DNA of 64,000 nt from Eutreptiella sp. 'Long Island Sound 2002'. Taxonomy: Eukaryota > Euglenozoa > Euglenophyceae > Eutreptiales > Eutreptiaceae. The stretch spans positions 122,081,843 through 122,145,842 of the forward strand of contig OZ038381.1 in assembly GCA_964036045.1 (NCBI GenBank). The letters run 5' to 3'. The first letter of the stretch is position 1. Every line of letters starts with the position of its first letter. Below, in pieces: positions 51,819 to 63,568 of the stretch. The notes under the pieces are model-generated. The model was not told where the DNA came from. It ran no database searches and saw only the letters and a program-made list of their open reading frames with translations. The translations under genes and the position numbers were made by a program.

Positions 51819-53785
51819 TGAGATCCTGTAGCATGGGGTGGGGTATCCGGGGAGGCGCAGGATCGTTTACCTTTTTGCTGCTACCATGTAATTAGCTTTT
51901 GTTGAGCCTGGGTGCTCAGGTGGTTGCTTATTAATCTCTGTTTCTGATTCCCTTGCTGGTTCCCTTTTAGCTAGTGGTCATTTCTCGACTTTTTTACATT
52001 TTGAAAATTTTTGTGAAAATGAAAATCACAAGTCCCTACCGACAGCAAAACAGCAACAAGCAAGACAAGTCTTGAGGCACACGTACTCGATTGATCCCAG
52101 TCCAAGTCCGTGTTACTCCTGAACAATACCCGTAGCCTCCGAATCCAAGTCCACGTTGATATATGACCTTGTAAGTTGATTGAACAAAAAGATAGGAGTC
52201 CGGAATGAGGAATCCAACACAATAGCTATAGTCAAGTTGAGACATTGAGAACGATTGAGCAGGGAAGAGAAACAGAGATAGAGAGACATTGGATTGGAGC
52301 AATTTGACATATGAATTGCAGCCACGTGAGTTGATGTTGGGGGGAGATCAATGATATTGTCATATCATACCCTAGACACCGAACATGGAACTCCTAAGAT
52401 ATCTCCAACCTCAACTGTCCCAACCATAAGTCCAAGCAGTTAAGAGCGAAGGAGAGGCCCTTTTGCTTAGAGAGCGGGAGAGAATGAACCGTCCCCCCTC
52501 CTACAGATTGGGGAAGATGAAGAGAGAGGGATCCTCACCCGAGTATGGGAATTCTTGATTATCTTCTCACCCTTTGACCAACTGAATGAAATAGAGAATA
52601 AAGTGCTGATTCCTTTGTATTGGATTAGGCATGGGCACACATACAGATACATGCATGCCTACATGCACGGACACCTTGACCTCTTGCACATACCATGCAT
52701 CAGGCTTGTCTCAATCTAAGTGTTATGCAAATTGACCTCATCATTCCTGATTAACCTCTAGCGGTTGAAATCGGGGTTAATTGGTATGATTCATGCATGC
52801 AAACTTGCAACGTAATGCATTCACACTCATGTCATGACATTCCAAAACAAATAGTCACATCCACTCATCATTATCAACACACATGTGGCACACATGAATG
52901 CATCATTGTGAGGCACTCCAAAGTGAGTAATGATGCAGAGCAACGACCGACTTACTTACCTTCCTTAGGTGCGCCTACCTCAGTGACTTCTAATTCAACT
53001 CCTCATCCACTCGGGCTCGTCAGGCTTCAGGGGACTTGTGATCCCCCATGCACGTAGGCTTTGCATCGCCGAAGCAGATGCGCCCATTAATGTACACCAG
53101 TCCCCTCCCAAGTGCAGTGATGGGATAAGAGGGACGGCCGGTGTGGGCGGAGGCACCACACCAGGGTTTAGCAGATCGTAGTTCCGGGCCTTCTATCATC
53201 CACCGCAGTCCCCCTTGCTTCCGATACGTTTCCTCTTCAGTGACAGGATAGATCTAACACTATTAGCACCGCCAGAAGGAGTTTTCTATCGACCGGCCTG
53301 AATTACAGCACGACCAGACAGGCACACGCGTGCACACAGGCATCCGGGGATCGTCCATTCCAGCAGTACATTGGAATCTGTCCTGTGAAATCAGAATTTC
53401 TGATTTCTGATTTAATTCCGACTTCTAAATCTGAATTCTGCCTGCTGCTATGTGCAACAATCACTGAATTCTGTCAGCTGCTGTGTGCGACAATCACCTA
53501 GTATCCTAACCTATTAGGAGGCTCCCAAGTTCCTGCACTGCAAAGGATGAAATTGAGGATCAAATCCACAACATAAAGGGGTGCAGCCAATGCAGAAGAG
53601 ATAGACAGTGTATTTACACAAAGGAACTCCCAAAGACTACAGATTTCGAAAGGGTAATGGGAAACCTGCCGACAAGGGCACTCTCTCTTTTTATACTGCC
53701 AGCTAGAGATGTGCACTCTTTCTTTTGGTTCCCATAGGTGCTGAGATGGCATCGCGTGTCGCGCTGAGATTGGTGCGGTGTCACA
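51819..53785. other. AT-richer intergenic DNA
   Basis: No gene supported. Frames are short. It includes a small imperfect duplication ending in caacaatcac/cgacaatcac near 53450-53500 and a ctgatttctgattt run near 53390-53405. It probably contains old, unrecognised repeats. Confidence 0.4.
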
Positions 53786-53800
53786 TAGAGATGTGCGTGT
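53786..53800. repeat. Possible hAT terminal sequence
   Basis: TAGAGATGTGCG begins here; this type of start is common in hAT termini. The same TAGAGATGTGC word occurs 82 bp earlier at 53704. No matching right end or 8-bp duplication was found, so only a hint. Confidence 0.3.
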
Positions 53801-54331
53801 CGAAATCTGATCGAAATGGAAATGAAAAAGATTGGATTTTCATTGCAATGAAAAATTTGAAAAAAAATTTTTCGAAAAACTGACAAATTTTAGATTTTCG
53901 GTTCAATTGTTTCGAAACATTTCATTGAAGGAGCATGCCAACAATCTAGGCTATACAATGCTTTGTCTGACACATGACACGTTTGAATGTTTGTTTTGAG
54001 AATACAATTTTTCTTACTTGTGCCTCTATTCTTTTTTTCCTAATGCTCTTTGCTCCGTACCCTAACATAAACTAAGAAAACCATTCAAATTGTAAAAAAA
54101 ATTTCTGTGCATACTTTTCTAGCTCTCTCGTCGCATTGACCCTAACCCCCATCCTAACCGTAACCCTACAAATGCAAAAGAGGCAAATCATCTCAACGTA
54201 TGATTCACTCCTGTGGACCTGTGGACAGTGCACAAAAAGACTTATAAAAGAGAGTAGCAATATAGAGAACGGGTAAAACCAAAGAGGTTGAACACAATTA
54301 TAAGAAGTGCACGCCCCATTGAGAGATTAAG

Positions 54332-55500
54332 TTACTCGGAGTGCGAAGACATCTCGTCCATGTCACCAATGTGGTCTTCTACTTTGTCCCCATATGCCTC
54401 GAAGTACCATTCTTGCACCGTTGGGAGGTCGAGCCAAAGATGTTTGTTGGTGCGCAAGAACACCATCATCCCAACTCTTTGTGGTAGTTGCCTTGTGGCA
54501 TGCTTTTGTAGCAATAGTCAAGATTGTGAGAAGACTCTTTCGGCACTTGCACTTGTCACCAAGCCCGGGAAACAACTTCCTGTTGTCTTTCCAAAGGCCA
54601 TGGGTATTGAAATACCCATGGTCTTGGTTGTAATAGGACCCAAGATTATGCAAGTGGATATGTTCCATGTAACGATCTCTCTCCACCAAAAACTCTGATC
54701 TTTGTTGACTTGTCTGCTCAGTAGCAACGGTTGAATCACTGTGCACTCGGCTCAAAATGGACGCTCTGAACTTTGGTCTTTTCGCAGGCCGCTCTCCATT
54801 CGCATTTCTGTCACTCAATAATTCAGAGCTGCTCCTGGCGCCTGCGCGCGCTTGTTCTGTGGGCTCCGGTGTCAGAATCTTGGCCAGGTCGTGGTCATTT
54901 TCAAGTTCAAGGGGATCCGATCCAAGAAGCGCATGGCCTGTACTGCAGGTAGTGCCGCCTTCGTTAAATAAGCGCTCAAATTGTAGTGCAAGGCTTGGTT
55001 CCAGCAACAGTGCCCGGAAGGTCCACTCACGGGGATTCACCTCAAACCGTTCCCAAAAGTGTTCCTCAAGCACGTTCGCACTTGCTTGAATGAACTTAGG
55101 TGCCTGTGACAGGGAATGCAAGCGATGCAGAAATGAGAAGTGAGAAGTGAGAAGTGAACCGGCAGTCCAGTGAAGGTGTTGGTTGTGCTTAACGAGATGC
55201 GTGCTTAATGAGATGCGTGTAGGCGGCCGGCGATGCGTTTGCATTTCTCTGATCTTCTCATCAATAAGTGTTTTAACGATGCTGAGAATCTTGTGAATAG
55301 TACGCTTGCAAGCAGGGACATACCCGCCGGGCAAGGGTCCAAAAATTGTTTGAACTCAGGAGAAGTAACAACAGTCGACAGGGGTAAACTCAGATGAGCT
55401 GCGAAAAACTCGCTTAGCCTGTAGTTGTGAGCCAAGGCCTGAGTAAAAGGCATCAGCTTGTGGAGTATACCAGTTTGAGGATCGAATGACACCTAGGGCA
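54332..55500 (-). pseudogene. hAT-family transposase C-terminal region, frameshifted
   Basis: On the minus strand the text leads through NVLEEHFWERFEVNPREWTF, ALQFERLFNEGG and an Asp/Glu-rich linker to HGLWKDNRKLFPGL. It then shifts to LVTSASAERVFSQS, a stop, LLLQKHATRQLPQRVGMMVF and LRTNKHLWLDLPTVQEWYFE. This is the conserved hAT C-terminal dimerisation region (usually P-x-L-x2-A-R-x2-L-x-I-P-A-T-S-A-x-S-E-R-V-F-S). The residues between FPGL and TSASAERVFS are missing, so there is a deletion plus a frameshift. More hAT-like text continues upstream to about 55500. The DDE core was not identified. Clearly inactive. Confidence 0.8.
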
Positions 55501-56214
55501 AAAAGCGCGCTGCGAAACGCGTAAAAATGCGACGAAAACATTTTCGACATTAAATAAGTGAATAGGTAGCGCCCTAAGCACCGTAATAAGCGTACGAGCA
55601 TAACAACATGCCCCTCGTTGCTGTGCGTGCCGAATAGTCAAAGAAAAAGACGTCCCGAGCAGCGCGTAAGACTCAAAAAAGACCACTTCCGACACATCCA
55701 CACACCGGGACGGGTGTCATCAGTGGCATTGGCATAGGCAGGAGTGACATGCGTGGCATTGGCAGCATTAACTGCAGCAAAAGCAACAACAGCAGCAGCA
55801 GCAGCAACGGGGGCCGCCCGGAATCCGCGCACTCCTACACAAATCTCCGACTGACACAAGACAGTGGTATGGAAGGTACAATGAAGAACCTTAGGTTCCT
55901 GGCACGCTATGGCGGGTGTGCCATCGCAAAAAAAGCATGTGTCAGGGGGGTCTGCAGATTTGGGCGTGGGGTACAACCGAGACACCTCCCAATGCATTGC
56001 CTGGGTCCGGGGTGAGGGGGCCAACTTGGAACCACTGTAGTACAAAGTAGCTTGTGCCATCTCACACAATAACCAAAATCTCTCCTGTGGCACTTGCAAT
56101 TCGCCTTTGACAACACGTCTAGATAAGGCACAATGCAACATCAACAGAGGTGCCGGATGGCAACTGACAAAATCATCCTTTTCAATGATGGTGGAATACA
56201 GGGGTGCAATCGAT
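55501..56214. other. hAT flank or unrecognised sequence
   Basis: A minus frame (55638-56267) is open and includes a CAG/GCA-type triplet run (55783-55806, Ala/Val-rich on the minus strand). A CFFCDGTPAIAC stretch could be a degraded Cys pair motif. It may be the N-terminal part of the hAT transposase (BED finger region), but I could not confirm that. Confidence 0.3.
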
Positions 56215-56445
56215 CCCCACGGCTTCAGAGAAGGGGGCAAAATGAGAACTGGCCAACAAGTGCGCAAAGTGGCTACCTCACCGCTGCCGTATCGGGGATC
56301 CCCACTATTTCAGAGCGGGGCGCAAAATCAGAAGTGGCCCACAAGTGGGCAAGATGGCTACCTCACCCCTGCCGTATCGGGGATCCCCACTGCTTCAGAG
56401 CGGGGGGCAAAGTCAGAACTGGCCTGGAAGTGGGCAAAGTGGCTG
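56215..56445. repeat. 85-bp tandem repeat, about 2.7 units
   Basis: Units start with ccccac at 56215, 56300 and 56385, each reading on through cttcagag-gggggcaaa, agaactggcc, aagtgggcaaa, tggctacctcacc-ctgccgtatcggggat. Adjacent units are highly similar. Confidence 0.85.
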
Positions 56446-56636
56446 TTTTCTACCAAGTCTTTTAGTGAGTAGAAAAATATTTTTTTTCTACTCAGTTTTT
56501 CACTCAGTCAGCATGACGGGCCAGAAACATTTGCCTGATTGCTACTATTTGTAGTAACAACCCTAAAACTGAGATCCTGAAATGGAGGAAACCTGGAGCA
56601 AAACTGACCTCACAGTGCTGCTGACAGCAACACCCG

Positions 56637-56849
56637 TTGCGCAACGTCATCTGGGCAAAAAATTACCCAAATATGAATCGGGGGGACCCAAATGTATATG
56701 ATGTAGTGCTTGCATCCGGGCATGTGGTAAAGTCTGTAAAATACAAACACAAAGCATTTTGTTTCAAAGGTGTGACACCCAAAGCAATTGTCTCATTCAA
56801 AGAAACAACTGCAAAGTACCAGGAAATCAAGTCCAATCGTGAAAGGTAA
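56637..56849 (+). CDS. Short coding-like fragment of unknown family
   Basis: A 70-codon plus frame reading NMNRGDPNVYDVVLASGHVV and KHKAFCFKGVTPKAIVSFKE, with balanced composition and a beta-strand-like pattern unlike the surrounding non-coding DNA. It could be an exon or a remnant. No family is recognised. It lies just outside the proposed left end of the 57-64 kb element. Confidence 0.3.
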   Translation: MRNVIWAKNYPNMNRGDPNVYDVVLASGHVVKSVKYKHKAFCFKGVTPKAIVSFKETTAKYQEIKSNRER

Positions 56850-57674
56850 ATGATTTAGAACACCGGACAAGGAGGTGATCAGCCTGTCATAGTACAGCAT
56901 GCATGCACGAAGGGGTCAGTGAGGGACAAGATGTCATCTTCAGCTTGGATGATGGCAGCAGTCAAGTCCTTGGCAGAAATGTGGACGCCTTTTTGACTGG
57001 GATAGGCTCGCCACCCTAGTGACCCCTTTTGCACACCATGGTGCCATGTCCTATGTTCAACCGGTGTTCAACTGACTTCACCTGGGCCCTTGAACCACCC
57101 CTGAACAGCGGTTGAACACCCCCACCGCGCGTAGTGCAATTTTACCAAAAATTAAACTTTTGACGTATCACCATGCCATTCCAAACCATCCATGACGATG
57201 TACCATGCTTTTAACAACATACTAATGCCCAATGCACTATTCCATGCCATACCCCTCACATTGCCACTCCCTTTCTATCATGTCCAAGAGTAGCGTCAAC
57301 GCCGCCTTGGTGTTCAACCATGCGGTTGAACACCCCACTTGACACATTCCCCTAAGCTTTGACCTTCATTGTGGTCCTTTGGCTTCCATTCTATCGTGGA
57401 TGGTGTTCAGAGGTTTTTGCAGTGTGCACCTGCCTTATCCAAATCAATTATAACCACAAAACCATGGATTTTCTGCTACTTTCATATTGCCGCCCATACG
57501 CGTTCGGCCATGTTCAACTGCGTGTTCAACCGCGCGGTTGAACACGGTTGAACACGGTTGAACTCGGTTGAACACACACTGGAGCGCGTTAGGAGAAATG
57601 CCGCACGTAATCGCAATCACACAACAATGGCACCAACAATTCACGTCAAATTGGATGAACAATCCCAGTGCCTG

Positions 57675-59171
57675 TCACCATGGGAACCCCAGGTCCAGGA
57701 GTTCAGTGCGCATCGGAGCGGGAAGGCGGTGCCACGCGATAGATGTATACGCCACAATGGCATACCTTTCACCCTCCCATCGCTCCGGCCCATGCGTACG
57801 CCACGCATTGAAAATCACCCCCTTTCGTGCATCCACAACAACCCCTTGCACAATTTGACGCCCACATTGCATCCATGCTTGACGCTGCGCCCCCCCCTCC
57901 CCCCCACCACCCATCCACGCCGTAGTAAAGAAACCACCACCACGGAAATCACCCACCGCCACCACCCCACTCAACGCGGAGTCATCCCTTGGATGTTTGT
58001 GTACATCCATGGGTGCACATCCGTTGCCCCACACGATGGAAATTGCGGTGTAACTGAGGGACGGTAAACAAACCGTGAGGAAATTATTTACAAGGCGCAC
58101 AACATGTGCATCATCATGTGTCCTCTTAGACATGCCCACGTGTGTAAACGTCGGAAACTTCCTTGTTGCTCCCCATAGGATCCGGCGGTACTCTCCTCCA
58201 TGTTTCTTCTTGTGGAGCCATCCCTTCAAGCCTTGTAAGGCTTCATGGACCTTGTCGGCTAGTCACTTTGAGTCCACGGCCCATAGCGCTTGCGTCTCCG
58301 GTCCGACCTCCTCCTTCCCATCATCGGCACACTCCTTCTCCCTTGTGCTCGCCATTGCCCTTTCGCTCCCACCTTCGTGCATGCCGTCTTGAGGTCCACC
58401 TTCCTCCTTTGCATCATCTCCAACATGAGGTCGTTCATTCTCCTTGGCATCGTGCTCCACCTTGGGGTTGTTGAGGGCATAGGACATGCCCTCCTTGTTG
58501 GCATCGTCCACGGACGTGCCCTCCTTGTTCGAATCCTCCACGGACATGCCCTCCTTGTTGGAATCGTCCACGTCATTTGAAGTGCTCTCCTTCATGGGAT
58601 CCTCGGAGTCCTCCTTGGTGCCATTGTCCGACGCATTGGTGGTACTTCCCGCGATTGCTTCCGTGCTTGCGATTGCTTCCGTGCTTGCCCCATCTTGACC
58701 TCCATCTTTTGTATCTCCGCTCTCGGTTGCCGCGTCTTGGCCTCCATGTTTTGCATCTCCGCTCTCGGTTTCCTTGTCGTGGCCTCCATGTCTTGCATCT
58801 CCGCTCTCGGTTTCCTTGGTCGCTTTCTCCATGTTCTCCTCCCACTTCGCCAACATGGCCTTTGCCTCATCCTCGCTCGTGAACGCTGTGTGGCGGAGGC
58901 GCACAATGACTGGCCACGTGACGTTGGCCTCACTCTGCTCTCCGGGCCATTGGGGGGGGAGTTTCACCATCTCCTCCCCCTTCCGTGGCTTGGGGTCGTC
59001 CTTCGTTGGCTTTGCCACGGCGCCCACTGCGATGCGGTGGCGCTTGTCTGGACCCTCGGTCAGCACCCACCGTACTGCGGATCCCGCTGGCAACCCGAAC
59101 TTCTCACGTGCCTCTTGGCGCTTCTCGTCGAGGCGCCGTTTTTCCTCCAATCGTTGCACTTTCACCATCTC
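57675..59171 (-). pseudogene. Exon C: charged linker plus 2OG-Fe(II) dioxygenase-like domain
   Basis: The acceptor tttgcatag precedes GAG ATG GTG at 59171. The exon encodes a basic helix (VKVQRLEEKRRLDEKRQEAR), a globular stretch (GSAVRWVLTEGPDKRHRIAV), four or more ETESGDAKHGG-type repeats, an acidic repeat region (DSNKEGMSVE), an in-frame TGA at 58263-58265, and then about 196 residues of a dioxygenase-like domain. Fold landmarks: LPSLSYTAISIVWGN, PMDVHKH, LSGVVAVGDFRGGGFF, VFNAWRTH-type last His and GERYAIVAYTS with the 2OG-binding Arg. This layout recalls TET/JBP-like and related 2OG oxygenases. The usual first His of H-x-D is Pro here (58011-58013). Activity is doubtful because of the TGA and this change. 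Confidence 0.65.
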
Positions 59172-59375
59172 CTATGCAAAAGCGTTGCAGAGAGTTCAAC
59201 CGAGTTCAACCGCGTTCAACCGTGTTCAACCGACCGGTTGAAGTGTTCAACCGTGTTCAACCGTATTTCACGACGTACCGCCACACACTATAGCACCGGC
59301 ATGCTTCGACGTTGTGAAGGCGCATTGCAACCAAATGTAGAGGCATATGCATACGCAGGAACATGGGGACATCAC
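59172..59375 (-). other. Intron B/C with GTTGAAC motifs
   Basis: A predicted GT-AG intron of 204 bp (minus: gtgatgtcc ... gcatag), phase 0 on both sides. It carries at least six GGTTGAAC or GTTCAACC motifs between 59190 and 59265, near the 3' splice site. Confidence 0.6.
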
Positions 59376-60413
59376 CTCTTCCGCTGGTGCGCTTGCTTGC
59401 ACCGTGGTACTTGTGCTTGCACTTGTCTCCATTGCGCCACTTGCCTCCATCGCGCCACTTGCTTCTGTCGCGGCACTTGCCTCCGTCGCGCCACTTGCCT
59501 CCGTCACGTTCGGTGTTGACCGTTGTCCTTCCTTTGCTCCCACATTTGCGTTGTTGGCGTCTTTGGGCCGCAGAGATGCCTTCTCCTTCTTGTCCTTGTC
59601 CTTTTTGTCCTTCTTTGGTTTTGCTTCGATCTTCTTCTTCTTGTTTGCCTTGGGAGCCTCCTTTTTCTTGGGAGGTGTCCACCCCTCATCATTGTCGGAC
59701 AATTGGCTTGCACTTGACCCTTTTGAGTCGGACGACGAGTCCGCTGACGTTGCCACCCGTTGCCGCTTTTTGGAATGCACTCCCCGCCCGTCCTTCTTCT
59801 TCTTCTTGTCGGTTTTGTCTTGCACCCTTTGTTTGAGCGCAGTTTGCGCTTGGAGGAGCAAAACCTTTGGGCTTGCACTTCCTCCCTTTGCTTGTGGAAT
59901 TGCCTTTGGTGGAGGCTTCAAGAGTCCACGAATGGGGACGTGGACTTTTGGCTCTTCTCGGAAGGGTGATGTTGAGCTCTCTGCCTCGTCGACCACGGGA
60001 TTTTCACTCTTCACGTCTCCATGATCCGGCGCAAACCATGCATTAGAATTCTCCCACCACGTGCCATCGTCGGTGTTCACGTCATCCCTCAATTCCTCCT
60101 TCACGCCAAACATTGGTTGGGGGAATTGCTTCGCCTTGCCCGACTGACTCCGATGCTTTGGGGTGGACTCCATGGGTGTGCCAATCGCATGTGTGTCAAT
60201 CGCATGTGGGGACCCGCCATGTGCAAGCTCTTGGAGTGCGCGATGGAGTCCTCGGGTCCATTTCTTCACGAGGGCGTCGCGATCGGAAACCCGTGCACCT
60301 GGCCCATGCCACCATTCATCAATGGGTAATGGCGGCCATGCTCCATGGAGCATGACCGCCGGTCCGCGTTTGTCAATGACGAACATGTGGGGTGGGACGT
60401 CTTGGGCCGATAA
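59376..60413 (-). CDS. Exon B: acidic/Lys-rich disordered segment
   Basis: A predicted exon of 346 codons, phase 0 at both ends (acceptor ctcttag, donor gaagag-gtgat). It starts LSAQDVPPHMFVIDKRGPAV and has an ordered N-terminal patch (WPPLPIDEWWHGPGARVSDR, LVKKWTRGLHRALQELAH). A long disordered part follows with poly-Lys/Asp blocks (KTDKKKKKDGRGVHSKKRQR; KKKKIEAKPKKDKKDKDKKE) and ATEASGAMEAS repeats. It is probably a nuclear, nucleic-acid-associated linker between the exon A domain and the dioxygenase-like domain. No family is recognised. Confidence 0.55.
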
Positions 60414-60715
60414 CTAAGAGAGATGAGCGGTTGAATGGGGTTGAGGTGCGAAACCGACCGGTTGAACACCGGTTGAACACATGTGGCCACCACCTCATAT
60501 GCACGGCACCCTCAGCGCACTAACACAGGGTATTCAATTATTGAACCATGTATGCATCCCAGACATGCAGGTCTCAATGTCCTAGCCACCAATTGCCCAA
60601 AACATCCACTCCGAACGTGTCACACACGGACTGTATCCATACTCTCTCCGTTCGCTTTGCTTCAACTGCCCGGTTGAACACGGTTGAACACCGGTTGAAC
60701 ACTTGTTGCACACAC
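60414..60715 (-). other. Intron A/B with GTTGAAC motifs at both ends
   Basis: A predicted GT-AG intron of 302 bp (gtgtgtgcaac ... ctctcttag). GTTCAACC/GGTTGAAC motifs cluster within about 60 bp of each splice site (60425-60480 and 60660-60705). Confidence 0.6.
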
Positions 60716-61627
60716 CTGCTCCACGCCTCGCATCATTGACGAAGTGCTTGTGGCCGCATTGGGTAGTGTGGTTGGTGGTGCAACCGCTGCAGGTGCCTCC
60801 TCCGTGCTGGACTTCTTGCTGCGCCCGCCACTTGATATGGTTCCCCCGACCTCGACCATGGATGGCGGTGACGCGTTGTAGTTGGTGGCGTCGGAGGCGT
60901 CATACCAATTGTGCGGCACGGACTCCACGTTTTTAAAAAAGAATTGCGGCCCATGGCCCTTGCCATGGCCGCCACTTCGGCCAGCACACCCAGGGCCGGT
61001 CCATTGGGGTGCCACTGCAGTCCCCAGCCCGTAGGATTCCCATACCCTAAAGAGGGCATTGAGGGCGGTCTCCGACAACGTCATGGCAATTCCGGGGCGT
61101 GTGCTCAAACCAATCCTCAAAAGTTTCCACTCGGCCCAATTCTGGGCTGTGAGTGCTTTCGTTGTCCACGGGTGGCTCCGGTGGCCATGGAGGTCATACT
61201 GGGCGTTTTTTTTCATCCACACCCCGACACTCCTCCGGTACATGAACCGGGGTGTGATGTCCCGGAGCCATCTCCATTGAGGGGAGTCATCCGCCAACGA
61301 CGATGAGTCGTGGCACACCCCAAATTGGGTCAACTCCTCCTTCGCTGGGAACAAAGCATCCAACGCTGGGACCACTTGTGGCAAAGGCAAGGATGCTCCT
61401 CCTGTTGTACCCCCGCCTATCGGCCCCGTTGATCCCGTAGGCCCACTTTGGGTCGGCGCAATTACATTTGGGTGTGGCAATTGCGGCGCGGCCAATTGCG
61501 GTGGTCCCAATTGCGGCACTTGGGCACCTTGTGGTGCTTGCGGTCCTTGTACCCCTTGTGCGGCTTGTAAGAACTGCATGAGTGCGAGCCCAATCGCTTG
61601 TTGCGCCGACGCTTGTTGTCCTTCCAT
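60716..61627 (-). CDS. Exon A: Gln/Pro-rich leader and unknown globular domain
   Basis: ATG at 61627 gives MEGQQASAQQAIGLALMQFL, then a Gln/Pro/Gly-rich stretch. A globular region follows (about residues 95-215) with FGVCHDSSSLADDSPQWRWL, ITPRFMYRRSVGVWMKKNAQ, HPWTTKALTAQNWAEWKLLR and SETALNALFRVWESYGLGTA. The exon ends SMMRGVEQ at a CAG-gtgtgt donor and is exactly 304 codons. The globular part is rich in Trp and basic residues and could bind DNA, but I do not recognise it. The first ATG may follow an acceptor (tttttag just upstream), so exon A may instead continue the transposase-like gene. Confidence 0.55.
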
Positions 61628-61801
61628 GACCCCCCCCTAAAAACAAAGAAAAATAGACACTCGCGCGGTTGAACATGCTTGCACACCTCAACCGACCGGT
61701 TGAACAACTTGAAGTGCCGCTGAACACGGTTGCACACGGAACACGGAGCATAAAGTATGAAGCACCAACGACAAACCACATAGCCCACACCTAGAGTTTG
61801 A

Positions 61802-63194
61802 TCATTCTCCACCCGCACTCGTACGTTCCCACCGTGGTAGCTCTTTTGCCAGAAAGATCCTTTCGTGCGCTTGTTTTAGCATGCGCTTATCACGAGCTAC
61901 ACGCCCACCGGGGCCACCGCCACGCCCACTTGAGCATAAGAAGTGGTCTTTTAATATATAGTTTAGTGATTCTACTATATCCCCACTAAACATTCCCGCC
62001 CCCCATGGGTAAATATTTTGCAGAACCTCCGTAGCCTCTCTTCTAAGCCACAAAAGGTAAGGTGACCGCTTATGCGGACAAATTAATTTCTGAAATCGAC
62101 GTGCCACGCGTTTACACTTTGAAAGGGCCGCGGCCTCGTAGCGCCATGATTGCATGGCCGTCAAAAGGTTTGCCATTTCTTGTACAATAGATATATACTT
62201 TGGAGGCAACTTCATGGTCTTACCTATTATTGTCCAGTTAGCGAGGAGACGCCATGTCTCCTCACCGTCCGGGCTTGCCTTACCTTTGAGACTAATATTA
62301 GTCTTAGATTCATTCAACACGGTTTGCACGCGTGCACGGACAAGAGGCGGCAAACGTTTGCAAAACGCGCGAATGAAGTGTGTAAGATAGTCGCCAAGTC
62401 GGATCACCAAGTGCAAAATGCACATCACAATGAACCGTGTGCGGTCATCCACGCGGAGCATTGGTTTTGAAGTGCACCCTTTGGCCGTAGTGCAATCCAA
62501 ACCTTTATCGTACAAAGCGCGGAATTTTCCATCAAGGTGCGTTGTGCGCCGCACCTTAGTGTTCATCCATCGTTCACGCCTACTACACCATGTGGAAAAA
62601 GAGTAGATGCTTCCAATGGCAAAGTAAGACGACAATCCTAAAAGTAGACGCAACCATGGAGAGTCTCCACCCAACATGATTCGTGCACGATAATAAACAT
62701 TATTCATTTGGATGTATCCACTATCAATGATAGTTTGGATGTGTTGCAACGTGGCACAAAATAAGACACGCATTGCTTCGTCGTCATGTTCAGATGTCAA
62801 TGCGACATCCAATGTCCAATTATATTGAAGAGTGCGGGCCTTTTCCATGTGATTGGCAAAGCCAATCGCAATTTGCACCCATGGGCGTGAGCCACATGGG
62901 AACCCGTCGCCTCTAATTATGATGACGAATAATTGCTCGCCATCGATCATTGGAAAGTCCATGGACTCCATGAGCTCCTTTTGTGTTGCGACATAATTAA
63001 AGAAATGCGGTAAGTCCCATCGTACACCAACTTTGCCATTGTGAATAGTGGTTTCCAATTTTTGCGCCTTACCCAATCGTTGCCATTCACGGTGCATACG
63101 CTTGAAAGATGGAAATGGGTGCACCCAATGAACATCCAACTTTTCTTGGGCAGCTTTTGTTCGCCGGTTGGCCCAAGATATTAGATTCTTGTAC
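61802..63194 (-). CDS. Transposase-like protein, exon 2 (candidate DDE core)
   Basis: After acceptor aaatttag at 63195, an unbroken frame of 463 codons follows to TGA at 61802. In spliced numbering, landmarks are YKNLISWANR, KVGVRWDLPHFF, FVIIIRGDGFPCG (Asp179, codon 62906-62908), ARIMLGGDSPWLRLLLGL (Asp260, codon 62663-62665), IYSFSTWCSRRERWMN, and SGDIVESLNYILKDHF (Glu491). Two Asp on predicted strands, a G-D-x-x-W/F-L-x2-L-L-G-L helix followed by a Cys, and a late Glu beginning a helix fit an RNase H-fold D-D-E transposase. I could not place it in KDZ, hAT, Mutator or Transib. It is homologous to the TIR element at 40.7 kb. Confidence 0.6.
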
Positions 63195-63568
63195 CTAAAT
63201 TTGAGGCATGTTAATTCGAACAAAGTGACGCGCACAACGTGAACGTTGGTGCACAACGTGAGCGTTGGTTGAAATCGTTCAACTTGTTCAACCGGGCAGT
63301 TGAACATGACTTTAACAAATGTTCAATTTGTTGTTTTCATGAAAAAACACTTGATGGTAGCATGTAAATGGGGCCAAAATTGCATGTGGAAGAAGACATA
63401 TACATGATAGTTCGATGAAACCTAGGTAGGCACTCTATGTTGCACAAACATGAGTCGCATTTGTTTCATATGTGTTCAACCGCACACTTGAACGCATCTC
63501 GCATACGGTTGAACGCTCCTTGCATACATGCAACGCACCATGGTATGCATGTAGGACATGTAGAGCAC
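63195..63568 (-). other. Intron 1 of the transposase-like gene
   Basis: GT-AG, 374 bp (gtgctctac ... aaatttag). Its position is identical to the intron in the small TIR element: the Arg codon is split AG|G in both. It holds GTTCAACC/GGTTGAAC motifs near each end (63280-63305 and 63474-63510). Confidence 0.75.

Noticed and set aside
51971-52325. Small minus-strand frames with hydrophobic runs
   Set aside because: Short, overlapping each other, AT-rich and without motifs; likely chance.
58263-58265. A reassigned genetic code (TGA read as an amino acid)
   Set aside because: TAG and TAA also interrupt other decayed frames, and intact genes here end with TGA, so plain decay is simpler.
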